Assembly: GCF_024662015.1 (NCBI RefSeq)
Contig: NZ_CP102480.1
Span: forward strand, 3,342,501 to 3,406,500
Direction: 5' to 3'
Source: Nisaea acidiphila
GTDB taxonomy: Bacteria; Pseudomonadota; Alphaproteobacteria; Thalassobaculales; Thalassobaculaceae
DNA length: 64,000 nucleotides
Within the stretch, counting starts at the first letter, position 1, and the number at the start of each line of letters is the position of its first letter. This document shows, piece after piece, positions 27,580 to 35,948 of this stretch. The translations under genes were made by a program, and so were the position numbers. The notes under the pieces were generated by a model. The model worked only from the letters and a program-made list of their open reading frames with translations, made no database searches and was not told where the DNA came from.

Positions 27580-27987
27580 ATGTCACATCCCATTGTCCGC
27601 CTGAACCCGTCCACGCTGCCGAACGCCGCCGAGATTGGCTATTCGCAGATCTCCATCGTCGAGCCCGGCCGGATGGCCTTCATCTCCGGGCAGGTGGCAT
27701 GGAGTCCGGACGGCGCGGCGGTTCCGGGCGATCTTGCGGAGCAGATGAAACTGGTCGCCGCGAATGCGAAGGCGGCACTGGATGCGGTCGGAGCAAGCTT
27801 TGCCGACGTCGTCATGGCTCGGATCTATGTGGTCGATCTGACACCGGAACGGCTCGAAGCCCTGATGCCGGAATTCCTCTCCGCCTTCGACGGCGTGCAG
27901 CCGAGCGTTACCGGGGTCGGCGTCGCCGCGCTCGCGGCACCGGACCTGCAGGTCGAGATGGAACTGATCGTCAGAGTGCCGGACTGA
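27580..27987 (+). CDS. RidA family protein
   Basis: In this second Rid-family protein of 135 residues the order of conserved parts is SQISIVEPGRMAFISGQVAWSPDG, NAKAALDAVGASFADVVMARIYV and QPSVTGVGVAALAAPDLQVEMELIV. The usual catalytic arginine of RidA (in PARxxV) is replaced: the segment reads QPSVTGVGV, so imine deaminase activity is doubtful. It is preceded by about 200 bases without a gene and followed by the PuuA-like gene, which suggests a role near amine oxidation products. Confidence 0.85.
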   Translation: MSHPIVRLNPSTLPNAAEIGYSQISIVEPGRMAFISGQVAWSPDGAAVPGDLAEQMKLVAANAKAALDAVGASFADVVMARIYVVDLTPERLEALMPEFLSAFDGVQPSVTGVGVAALAAPDLQVEMELIVRVPD

Positions 27988-28028
27988 GGCGGCGCTTCCG
28001 CAGCCTCCTCTCACGCCTCCATATTCGG

Positions 28029-28045
28029 TTTGACAGAACGTCAAA
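28029..28045. promoter_or_regulatory. operator-like inverted repeat upstream of the puuA-like gene
   Basis: The perfect 6-bp inverted repeat TTTGAC / GTCAAA flanks a 5-base centre (AGAAC), 55 bases before the start of the glutamine-synthetase-like gene. TTTGAC could also serve as a -35 box. The regulator is not identified in the window. Confidence 0.4.
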
Positions 28046-28100
28046 ACGGGTCACAGATCATGGAAACACAACTCCCGTGACGTGCCCACAAGAGGCCCAA

Positions 28101-29450
28101 GTGTCCGTCGACAATCTGAACCACCTGCTGCAGGAATACCCGGAAATCGAATCCGTTTTCGCCTGCGTCTGCGACCTGAACGGAACCATGCGCGGCAAGC
28201 GCCTGCCGATCGAGCAGGCGGCGAAGATCCTCGGCGGCGGATTGCGCATGCCGCTCTCGGTTCTCAGCGTCGATGTCTGGGGCGAGGATGTCGAGGGCAG
28301 CGAGCTCGTCTTCGAGACCGGCGATTCAGACGGGATCTGCGATTTTACCGGCCGGCCGATCGTCCTGATCAACTGGACCAACCGCCCCTCGGCCCTCGCC
28401 ATGCTCTGGATGCGGGAGGAGGACGGCACGCCCTTTTCCGGCGACCCGCGCCGGGCGCTGGCGCAGGTGGTCCAGCGTTACGCGGAGCGTGGCCTGACAC
28501 CCGTCGTCGCCACGGAACTTGAGTTCTATCTCTACGATCCGAGCGGCACCCAGCCGCAGCCGCCCTGCTCGCCGGTCACCGAGAAACGGCTCGGCTCGGA
28601 CGGGGCACTTTCGCTCGACGAGCTGCAGCATTTCGACGAGTTCCTGGACGACGTCTACGATGCCTGCGCGGAGCAGGGCATCCCCGCCGACGCCGCGATC
28701 TCCGAGAACGGCGCCGGCCAGTTCGAGATCAACCTGATGCATGTTGCCGACGCCCTCAAGGCGGCCGACGATGCGGTGCTGTTCAAGCGGCTGGTCCGCG
28801 GCATCGCCCGCAAGCACGGGTTTGCCGCGACCTTCATGGCCAAGCCCTACGGCGAGCGCGCCGGGAGCGGCTTCCATGTCCATTTCTCGCTCGAGAACAA
28901 GGCCGGCGAGAACCTGTTCGACAATGGCGGCGAGGAAGGCTCTCCGCTGATGCTGAACGCGGTGGCCGGCTTGCTGGCGACAATGCCGGAAAACACCCTC
29001 GTCTTCGCGCCGCACGAGAATTCTTACCGCCGCCTGCTGCCCGGAGCGCACGCGCCGACCAGTGTTGCCTGGGGTTACGAGAACCGGACGGCTGCGATCC
29101 GGATTCCGGGCGGCCACCACAAGGCCCGCCGGATCGAGCACCGGGTCGCGGGTGCGGACACCAATCCCTATCTGGTCCTCGCCAGCATCCTGGGCGGGGC
29201 GCTGATCGGCATCGAAGCTGAAATGGAACCGGAAAATCCGATCAGCGGCGATGCCTACAGCATGAAACTGGAGCATCTGCCGCTGGATTGGGCGACCTCG
29301 ATCGAGGCCTTCCGGCGTGGCGCCCAGGTGCAGAAGATTTACTCGAAACGTCTGCAGACCATGCTGGTCGAAAGCAAGATGCAGGAGCTGAAACGCTTCG
29401 CCCGGCAGGTGACGGATTTCGAGTATGACACCTATCTGGAAGTCGTCTGA
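28101..29450 (+). CDS. glutamine synthetase family protein, gamma-glutamylputrescine synthetase-like
   Basis: The 449-residue glutamine-synthetase-fold ligase has the GS motifs VFACVCDLNGTMRGKRLP (N-terminal beta-grasp), ATELEFYLYD, ENGAGQFEINLMH, SGFHVHFSLEN and the active-site segment APTSVAWGYENRTAAIRIP. PuuA-type enzymes ligate glutamate to putrescine. There is no ATG at the right place: the start is taken as GTG at 28101 with AAGAGG 6 bases upstream, giving the usual length. The following puuB-like gene overlaps its stop (TGATG), which strongly supports a polyamine or related amine pathway. Confidence 0.85.
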   Translation: MSVDNLNHLLQEYPEIESVFACVCDLNGTMRGKRLPIEQAAKILGGGLRMPLSVLSVDVWGEDVEGSELVFETGDSDGICDFTGRPIVLINWTNRPSALAMLWMREEDGTPFSGDPRRALAQVVQRYAERGLTPVVATELEFYLYDPSGTQPQPPCSPVTEKRLGSDGALSLDELQHFDEFLDDVYDACAEQGIPADAAISENGAGQFEINLMHVADALKAADDAVLFKRLVRGIARKHGFAATFMAKPYGERAGSGFHVHFSLENKAGENLFDNGGEEGSPLMLNAVAGLLATMPENTLVFAPHENSYRRLLPGAHAPTSVAWGYENRTAAIRIPGGHHKARRIEHRVAGADTNPYLVLASILGGALIGIEAEMEPENPISGDAYSMKLEHLPLDWATSIEAFRRGAQVQKIYSKRLQTMLVESKMQELKRFARQVTDFEYDTYLEVV

Positions 29451-30760
29451 TGATCCCCTGGGCAAAAGCCGGCCACGGTGCCGTCGCTCATACCACGAGC
29501 TATTACGCCGCAAGTGCCAACCCGTCGCCTGAACGTTCTTCGCTCAAGGGCGATATCGAGATCGACATCCTGATTGTCGGCGCGGGCTATAGCGGGCTCT
29601 CCACCGGGCTGCATCTGGTCGAGAAAGGCTACAAGGTCGCGATCGTCGAGGCGGCCCGGGTCGGCTGGGGCGCTTCGGGACGCAACGGCGGCCAGATCGT
29701 CAACGGGCTGAATGCCAGCCTGCAGACGATCCGGAAGCGCTACGGGGCGGACACCGCGAATTTCGTCGCCGGGCTGGTGCAGGAGGGCGGCGAGATCATT
29801 CGCGAGCGGGTGAAGACCTACGGCATCCAGTGCGACCTGAAGGACGGCAACGTCTTCACCGCATATACCGGCGCCCATATGCGCGAGCTGGAAGAGCGCC
29901 TCAAGCTTTGGGCGAGCTACGGCATCGAGAACCAGGAGATGCTCGACAGGGCCGCGCTCCGCAAGCACGTCAACTCGGACGTCTATGCCGGCGGCATGAT
30001 CGACCGGTCCGGCGGCCATATGCACCCGCTGAACCTCGCGCTCGGCGAGGCGGCGGCCTTCGAGAAACTTGGTGGGAAGATCTACGAGCAGACGCCCGTC
30101 GTGCATGTCGACACCAATGCGGCGAAGCCGGTGGTGAAGACCGAGGGCGGCTCGATCACCTGCAAGACGCTGGTGCTCTGCGGCAACGCCTATCTCGGGC
30201 ATGTCGTGCCGACGCTGACACCCCGCGTCATGCCGGTCTCGACCCAGGTGATGGCGACCGAGCCGCTCGGCGAGGAGCGGGCGAAGGAGCTGATCCCGAC
30301 CGATGTCTGCGTCGAGGACGTGCGCTACATCCTCGACTATTTCCGCCTTTCCGCCGACAAGCGCATGCTGTTCGGCGGCGGCACGGTCTATGGCGGCACC
30401 GATCCGAGCGATATCCGCGCCAAGCTGCTGCCGAACATGCTGAAGGTTTACCCGCAGCTGAAGGATGCGAAGATCGAATTCGCCTGGAGCGGCAACTTCG
30501 CCCTCTCCTTCAGCCGTGTGCCGCAGATGGGCCGGATCGGCAACAACACCTATTTCGCGCACGGCTATAGCGGCCACGGCGTCACCGGCTCGCACACCTT
30601 CGGCCGCATCCTCGCGGAGGCGATCGACGGCGACCGTTCCCGCTTCGACATTTTCGAGAACGTGCCCTGGTACCCGTTCCCGGGCGGCAGGCTGTTCCGG
30701 ATGCCTTACTCGGTCGCCGGCTCCTGGTGGTACACGCTTCGCGACAAGCTGGGGATCTGA
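29450..30760 (+). CDS. FAD-dependent amine oxidoreductase, gamma-glutamylputrescine oxidase-like (PuuB)
   Basis: This 436-residue DAO-family flavoprotein has the dinucleotide fold at DILIVGAGYSGLSTGLHL (about 38-55), then VGWGASGRNGGQIVNG, the PuuB-type stretch typical of gamma-glutamylputrescine oxidoreductase, and a C-terminal FAD closure in NTYFAHGYSGHGVTGSHTFG. It would oxidise gamma-glutamylputrescine, releasing ammonia and hydrogen peroxide. It is translationally coupled to the ligase. PuuC and PuuD are not present nearby. Confidence 0.87.
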   Translation: MIPWAKAGHGAVAHTTSYYAASANPSPERSSLKGDIEIDILIVGAGYSGLSTGLHLVEKGYKVAIVEAARVGWGASGRNGGQIVNGLNASLQTIRKRYGADTANFVAGLVQEGGEIIRERVKTYGIQCDLKDGNVFTAYTGAHMRELEERLKLWASYGIENQEMLDRAALRKHVNSDVYAGGMIDRSGGHMHPLNLALGEAAAFEKLGGKIYEQTPVVHVDTNAAKPVVKTEGGSITCKTLVLCGNAYLGHVVPTLTPRVMPVSTQVMATEPLGEERAKELIPTDVCVEDVRYILDYFRLSADKRMLFGGGTVYGGTDPSDIRAKLLPNMLKVYPQLKDAKIEFAWSGNFALSFSRVPQMGRIGNNTYFAHGYSGHGVTGSHTFGRILAEAIDGDRSRFDIFENVPWYPFPGGRLFRMPYSVAGSWWYTLRDKLGI

Positions 30761-30781
30761 ACGGCCGTCTGGCCCGGACGG

Positions 30782-31213
30782 CTATTCCTTGAGCCGGGAA
30801 CGCGCGGAGCCTGAATGGCGCTCCAGTCCGTCTTCGATATGCAGCCAGGACAGGCAATTGTCGTGGTGCGAGTGGAGCTCCGGCGGGAAATCGCCGGCCT
30901 GGTCGATCAGGCCGAGAGCGACATAGACCTTGCCGGGCAGGTAGTCGTAACGGCCCGTCAGCGGGGAGCCGCAGGTCTCGCAGAAGCTGCGCGTGACGCC
31001 GGGATTTGCGCTGACCGTCCGGCCTTCGTTCGGCGAAAAGCTGATGGCCTCTTCCCTGAACGACGCGAAGGCCGCGACGGGGGCGCCGGTGACCCTGCGG
31101 CAATCGCCGCAGTGACAGTAGGAGACGGTTGTCGGCGCCTCGGACGCCCGGAAACGTGTGGTGCCGCAGTAGCACCTGCCGGTGATGGGGCGAGATGAGG
31201 CGATTTCGGTCAT
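30782..31213 (-). CDS. GFA family zinc-binding protein
   Basis: The 143-residue protein carries the glutathione-dependent formaldehyde-activating (GFA/CENP-V) zinc pattern: GRCYCGTTRF, CHCGDCRR and FCETCGSPL. The start was taken at MTEIASS, where the conserved region begins; the frame remains open upstream without support. It converges on the PuuB-like gene with a 21-base gap. Family members often have no demonstrated formaldehyde role, so a specific function is not assigned. Confidence 0.84.
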   Translation of the reverse strand: MTEIASSRPITGRCYCGTTRFRASEAPTTVSYCHCGDCRRVTGAPVAAFASFREEAISFSPNEGRTVSANPGVTRSFCETCGSPLTGRYDYLPGKVYVALGLIDQAGDFPPELHSHHDNCLSWLHIEDGLERHSGSARSRLKE

Positions 31214-31299
31214 TCCCGGCCTCCCTGGTAAGTCAGTACATCGCGCGACCCTAGAGCGGGTCCGTTCGGCGGTCCAGATCCAGTGCCCCCGAACAGGAA

Positions 31300-31325
31300 A
31301 AGCCCCGCCGTTTCCGGCGGGGCTT
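31300..31325 (-). terminator. intrinsic terminator of the sugar-type ABC operon
   Basis: A perfect 11-bp stem, AAGCCCCGCCG / CGGCGGGGCTT, has a 4-base loop and lies 21 bases after the binding-protein stop. Read on the minus strand it is followed by TTCC, a short U-rich run. It ends the operon at 31,347-34,391. Confidence 0.78.
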
Positions 31326-31346
31326 CCCCGATAGGGCTGTCTGCGA

Positions 31347-32636
31347 TTACTGCAGCGACAGCGCCGTCTGTTCCGCATAGGGCGCCAGCACCTTGTCGGC
31401 GTTCTCCTGGGCGCGGGCGGCCGCTTCGCGGAAGGTCAGTTCCGGATCGGAGAGCAGGGCCTGCATCTCGTCCTCGACGGCCTTGCGGACGGCGACAGTG
31501 TTGTAGGTCGCGATCCACGGGCCGGCATAGGCGAGCTGCTCGACGGCGCGCAGCGCGTCCGGATGCTCGGAGACGAACTTCTTCATTTCCGGCAGGTCGT
31601 AGGCGGTTTTGCGCGGGGCGAAATAGCCCGTGAAGCGAGACCAGTGGCCGATCTTCTCGGCCGAGGTCAGCCAGGAGATGAAGGACCAGGCGGCCTTCTT
31701 CTGGGTGTTGGTGGTGCCCTTGAAGGAGACCAGGGAGGCGCCGCCGATCGGAACCGAGTTGCGGATGTTGCGCGGCATGAAAGCGACGTCGTAGTCGAAC
31801 TTCGCGTTCTCGCGCACGAAGGTGAGCGCGCCGGTGGAGAGCACGATCATCGAGGCCTTGCCGGAGAAGAAGGCGGTGGAGACCTGCTTGGAGTTGGTCA
31901 CGCCCGTCGGCATCGCCTTGTGCTGATGCGCGAAGTCGCGCCAGAACTTGAGCGCGCCCTGGGTCGAGGCGTGGTCGTAGAAGATCTCGCCCGGATAGAC
32001 GTTGTTGTAGAACTGACCGCCATTGGCCATGGTCAGGGCCTGCACCAGCCAGCCGTTATAGTCGTAGTTGGACGGCATCATGATGCCCCAGCGCTCGCCG
32101 TCGGCCTTGGTCAGCTTCTTGGCGGCATCGACCCATTCGGCCCAGGTTTCCGGCGCCTTGGAGATGCCGGCTTCGGCGAAATGTTCCTTGTTGTAATAGA
32201 GGATCGGCGTCGAGTTCTGGAACGGGATCGAATAGACCTTGCCCGCGAAATGCGCGTTCGGGCGTACGGCCGGCCAGAACTCTTCCATCATGGCGCCGAG
32301 ATCGGTATCGCCGGCGAGCTGTTCCATCGGAACGATGAGGTCGTTCATGGCGAGCTCGGTGGCGAAGTTGGCGCTCATCAGCACGACCGCCGGCGGCTTG
32401 CCGGCTTCGGCGGCGGCCTGCGACTTCACCTTGGTTTCATCGTAGCTGCCGGTGAAGACACCGACGACCTCGACATCGCTCTGGGAGGAATTGAACTCCT
32501 TCACCAGCTTCTGCATTTCCCGGGACAGCTTGCCCTGGACTGGGGCCGGGAACATGAATTCGATACGTTCGGCCGCAACGGCGGACGAGGCGATCAGACC
32601 GGCGCAGAGGGCGCCAACCGCAGACCTGAAGAACAT
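31347..32636 (-). CDS. extracellular sugar/glycerol-phosphate-type ABC solute-binding protein
   Basis: The 429-residue family-1 solute-binding protein has a signal peptide of about 22 residues (cleaved near AVAAE). The mature protein begins RIEFMFPAPVQGKLSREMQKLVKEFN and includes GKVYSIPFQNSTPILYYNKEHF and YDYNGWLVQALTMANGG, features of the UgpB-like group. It is the last gene in the operon after two permeases, with 11 bases between. The start ATG is at 32636; a longer open frame upstream overlaps the permease gene. Ligand unknown, perhaps a sugar, polyol or glycerophosphodiester. Confidence 0.86.
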   Translation of the reverse strand: MFFRSAVGALCAGLIASSAVAAERIEFMFPAPVQGKLSREMQKLVKEFNSSQSDVEVVGVFTGSYDETKVKSQAAAEAGKPPAVVLMSANFATELAMNDLIVPMEQLAGDTDLGAMMEEFWPAVRPNAHFAGKVYSIPFQNSTPILYYNKEHFAEAGISKAPETWAEWVDAAKKLTKADGERWGIMMPSNYDYNGWLVQALTMANGGQFYNNVYPGEIFYDHASTQGALKFWRDFAHQHKAMPTGVTNSKQVSTAFFSGKASMIVLSTGALTFVRENAKFDYDVAFMPRNIRNSVPIGGASLVSFKGTTNTQKKAAWSFISWLTSAEKIGHWSRFTGYFAPRKTAYDLPEMKKFVSEHPDALRAVEQLAYAGPWIATYNTVAVRKAVEDEMQALLSDPELTFREAAARAQENADKVLAPYAEQTALSLQ

Positions 32637-32647
32637 CGTAAAGCTCC

Positions 32648-33490
32648 TTATTTCACGCCCGAGGACATGAAACTGTTGACGAACTGCCGCTGGAACGCCG
32701 TGAAGGCGATGAAGAGCGGCGCCATGATGAAGAGCGTCCCGGCGGCGATCAGCCCCCAGTCCGACGCTCCCTCCGCGCCTTGCGCGAAGCTGACGAGGCC
32801 CACGGTCAGAACCATCTTGTCCGGATCGTTGATGACCATCAGGGGCCAGAGAAACTCGTTCCAGTGATAGACCACCGAAACGATGGAAAAGGCGGTGAGC
32901 CCCGGGATCGAGAGCGGCAGCAGCACGTGACGGAGCACCTGCCACCAGGAGGCGCCGTCGATGATGGCGGCCTCCTCGAAATCCTTCGGGATCGTGCGGA
33001 AGGTCTGCCGCATCAGGAAGGTGCCGAAGGCCGAGCCCCAGTAGGGCGCCATGACGCCGAGCAGCGTGTCGTAGAGACCGAGATGCACCAGCGTGGTGAG
33101 GTTCGGCACGATCAGCACCGGCGGGGCCAGCATGAGCTGCAGCAGGAAGAGGTAGAAAAGCGCGTCCTTGCCGGGAAAACGGATCCGCGCGAAGGCGTAG
33201 CCGGCGAGACTGATTGTGACGAGCTGAACCGCGAGCGTGCCGGTCACCAGGATGGCGGAATTCATGAACCAGAGCGGCCAGTCGCCGTCCTCGACCGCGT
33301 AATGGTAGCTCTTCAGCGTCGGCACGAAATCGGGAAAGAGCGAGGCCATGCCGAGCCCGCCGAAACCGTCCGGCCGGAAACTCGCGACGATCATCCAGAG
33401 GAACGGCGTCGACCAGAGGAAGACCACGGCGCACATGATCGCGGCGAGTAAAGCGCCGAGCGAGAGGTATCCGCTGCGCTCAGGTTTCAT
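32648..33490 (-). CDS. ABC transporter permease (UgpE/MalG type)
   Basis: The 280-residue inner-membrane protein has six predicted hydrophobic segments and the EAA motif KDFEEAAIIDGASWWQVLRHV, ending with VNSFMSSGVK, typical of the MalG/UgpE subfamily. It overlaps the preceding permease gene by 11 bases and precedes the binding-protein gene. Confidence 0.88.
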   Translation of the reverse strand: MKPERSGYLSLGALLAAIMCAVVFLWSTPFLWMIVASFRPDGFGGLGMASLFPDFVPTLKSYHYAVEDGDWPLWFMNSAILVTGTLAVQLVTISLAGYAFARIRFPGKDALFYLFLLQLMLAPPVLIVPNLTTLVHLGLYDTLLGVMAPYWGSAFGTFLMRQTFRTIPKDFEEAAIIDGASWWQVLRHVLLPLSIPGLTAFSIVSVVYHWNEFLWPLMVINDPDKMVLTVGLVSFAQGAEGASDWGLIAAGTLFIMAPLFIAFTAFQRQFVNSFMSSGVK

Positions 33491-34391
33491 AATGCACCTT
33501 CCGCTCCATGGTCCTGAGCGACAGGAAGGAGAGCGTAAGCAGTAGGATGAGGGTGACCACGGTGGCCGCCGTGGCCTTGCCCAGGTCGTAAAACTCGTGC
33601 GCCTGCTGGTAGATGTAATAGAGCAGCAGATTGGTCGCGTTGTTCGGCCCGCCCTCGGTCATGACGATGACGTGATCGACCTGGCTGACGGCGCTGATGA
33701 GCGCGATCACGACGACGAAGGCGAAGGTCGGGCCGAGCATCGGCACGATCACGAAATAGACCCGCTGCAGCCAGTTCGCGCCTTCGATCTTCGCGGCCTC
33801 CTCCGCGTCCTGCGGCACGCCCTGCAGTCCGGCGAGGAAGAACAGCATGTAGTAGCCGGCATTCTTCCAGGTGGTCAGCGCCATCAGCGAGATCAGCGCA
33901 AGGTCCGGATCGCCAAGCCAGTTGGTGGCGGAGAGGCCGAGCTTGGCGAGGTAGTAATCCAGCAGCCCGATATCCGGCATGAAGACGAAGATGAAGATCG
34001 CCGCCGCGCCGACCAGCGGCACCAGGGTCGGGAAGAAGAGGGCGGAGCGCAGGATTGCGGACAGGTTCGTCGTCTCGCGCAGCGCCAGCGCGAAGAGGAA
34101 GCCGAAAACGACGCTCGGGATCACCGTCCCGGCGGCATAGAGCGCGTTGTTCGCAAGCGCGCCGAGGAAGTCGGCTTCGGTGAAGATCGTCCGGTAATTG
34201 CCGATACCGATGAAATCTCCGGCATCGCCCGCCCGCTTCTTGTCCGTGAGCGAGGCGAGGAACACCTGCAGCATCGGCCAGTAGGTGAAGGCCGCAAGGC
34301 AGAGAAAGGCCGGCAGCAGCAGCAGGTAAGGCCGCAGCGGGATCCGGTGACGCGTGATGGTCTTAGAAGGTGTGTCCACGAGGTCCGACAC
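33480..34391 (-). CDS. ABC transporter permease (UgpA/MalF type)
   Basis: The 303-residue permease has the MalF/UgpA layout: N-terminal helix PYLLLLPAFLCLAAFTYWPML, further helices and the EAA loop PQDAEEAAKIEGANWLQRVYFV. It is first in the operon of two permeases and one binding protein. No ATPase gene is included; see the ATP-binding protein at 25,833. Confidence 0.88.
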   Translation of the reverse strand: MSDLVDTPSKTITRHRIPLRPYLLLLPAFLCLAAFTYWPMLQVFLASLTDKKRAGDAGDFIGIGNYRTIFTEADFLGALANNALYAAGTVIPSVVFGFLFALALRETTNLSAILRSALFFPTLVPLVGAAAIFIFVFMPDIGLLDYYLAKLGLSATNWLGDPDLALISLMALTTWKNAGYYMLFFLAGLQGVPQDAEEAAKIEGANWLQRVYFVIVPMLGPTFAFVVVIALISAVSQVDHVIVMTEGGPNNATNLLLYYIYQQAHEFYDLGKATAATVVTLILLLTLSFLSLRTMERKVHYET

Positions 34392-34426
34392 TCCCCAACG
34401 CAGGAAGAGCCATCGGATATCAGGAT

Positions 34427-34436
34427 CGTTCGAACG
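34427..34436. promoter_or_regulatory. palindrome in the divergent promoter region
   Basis: The perfect 10-base palindrome CGTTCGAACG occurs 36 bases upstream of the permease start. Related GTTCG / CGAAC words recur in the next 40 bases (GTTCGTG, GTTCGGCGAAC). The region separates the ABC operon from the divergent flavoprotein gene and could be a shared operator. Confidence 0.35.
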
Positions 34437-34625
34437 TTCGTGTCACCGGCATGTGAAAGTTCGGCGAACGATTGATGGCGGAATGAAGATAATACGCTGA
34501 GTTCATTCGAATATTACGTTGTTCGTTTCCCTTTCCGCCCGTGCATCAGACCCGTCCCGCACGGCACCTATACACAGTTCCGGCAAGCACTTACGATCCG
34601 GTGCACATCCTTTTCGGGAGCGTGG

Positions 34626-35912
34626 ATGATGGAACCGGCGAGCGCCGAATCCCCGGAGAAGAAACACGTGATCGTCGTCGGTGCCGGCATCGTCGGCGTC
34701 TCGACCGCGATCTGGCTGAAGCGCGACGGTCATGAGGTGACCCTGGTCGACCGGGAAGGGCCGGCGGGCGGGACGAGCTACGGCAATGCCGGGTTGCTCG
34801 CCTCAGGTTCGATCGTGCCGGTCACCGGTCCGGGGCTGATCGCCAAGGCGCCGAAGATGCTGTTCGATCCGGACCAGCCGCTGTTCCTGCGCTGGTCCTA
34901 CCTGCCGAAAATGCTGCCCTGGCTGCTGCGCTATCTCTCCCATGCGAATGCGGAGGACACGCAGCGGATCGCCAAGGCGCTGGTGCCGATCGTCGGCGAT
35001 TGCGTCAACGATCACCAGGCGCTCGCGGCCGGCACCGGGGCGGAAAAATACATCCATCCCTCGGACTATCTCGTCGCCTATGACGACAAGGCGCATTTCG
35101 AGGGCGACGCCTTCGCCTGGTCGATCCGCAAGGCGCACGGCTTCCGTTTCGAGGAGCTTGATACGGAAGCGGTCCGGACGCGGGAGCCTGTTTTCGGCGA
35201 GCGGTTCGGCTACGGTGTGCGGTTCCTCGACCATGGACGGATTTCCGACCCGGGCGCTTATGTGAAGGCGCTGGCCGCGCATCTGGAGGCCGAAGGCGGC
35301 AAACTGGTCAAGGCGGAGGTCTCGGGGATCGTCCGCGACAACGGACGCGCGACAGGTGTCAGGGCGGGCGGCGAGACGATCGCGGGCGACGCGGTGGTGG
35401 TTGCACTCGGCGCCTGGTCCGGACGCCTGCTCGGCGGGCTTGGGCTTGAGATGCCGATGGAGAGCGAGCGCGGCTATCACCTCGAGTTCTGGGAACCCTC
35501 GGCGATGCCGTCGACACCGGTCGCGGTTGCCTCCGGTAAGTTCCTGCTGACCCCGATGGACGGGCGGCTCCGGGCCGCGGGTGTGGTCGAGTTCGGCGGG
35601 CTGGAGGCGGGTCCTTCCGAGGCCCCTCTGGAACTGCTGCGCCGGTCCGTTCGGCTGGCCTTGCCGAACCTGACCTTCAAGGAAGAGACCACCTGGATGG
35701 GGCACCGCCCGGCTCCGACGGACTCGATCCCGGTGATCGGCGAGATCCCGTCGCTGAAGGGCGCCTGGCTCGGGTTCGGGCATCAGCATGTCGGCCTGAC
35801 GGGCGGACCGAAGACGGGACGGATCCTGGCCCAGCTGATTTCCGGGAAACGCCCCAATCTGGATCTCGCGCCTTACGCACCGGATCGTTTCGGCCGCAAG
35901 AGCCGGACGTGA
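34626..35912 (+). CDS. DadA-like D-amino acid dehydrogenase / FAD-dependent oxidoreductase
   Basis: This 428-residue DAO-family flavoenzyme shows the ADP-binding fold at HVIVVGAGIVGVSTAIWLKRDG (about 14-35) with DREGPAGGTSYGNAG. The C-terminal SIPVIGEIPSLKGAWLGFGHQH followed by GLTGGPKTGRILAQLI is typical of D-amino-acid dehydrogenases. GGGAG stands 5 bases before the first of two adjacent ATGs. It is the first gene on this strand, 36 bases ahead of the acyl-CoA dehydrogenase; the substrate is not determinable. Confidence 0.84.
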   Translation: MMEPASAESPEKKHVIVVGAGIVGVSTAIWLKRDGHEVTLVDREGPAGGTSYGNAGLLASGSIVPVTGPGLIAKAPKMLFDPDQPLFLRWSYLPKMLPWLLRYLSHANAEDTQRIAKALVPIVGDCVNDHQALAAGTGAEKYIHPSDYLVAYDDKAHFEGDAFAWSIRKAHGFRFEELDTEAVRTREPVFGERFGYGVRFLDHGRISDPGAYVKALAAHLEAEGGKLVKAEVSGIVRDNGRATGVRAGGETIAGDAVVVALGAWSGRLLGGLGLEMPMESERGYHLEFWEPSAMPSTPVAVASGKFLLTPMDGRLRAAGVVEFGGLEAGPSEAPLELLRRSVRLALPNLTFKEETTWMGHRPAPTDSIPVIGEIPSLKGAWLGFGHQHVGLTGGPKTGRILAQLISGKRPNLDLAPYAPDRFGRKSRT

Positions 35913-35948
35913 ATCGAAGCTGCCCGGACGGGCAGGGAGGAAAATGAC

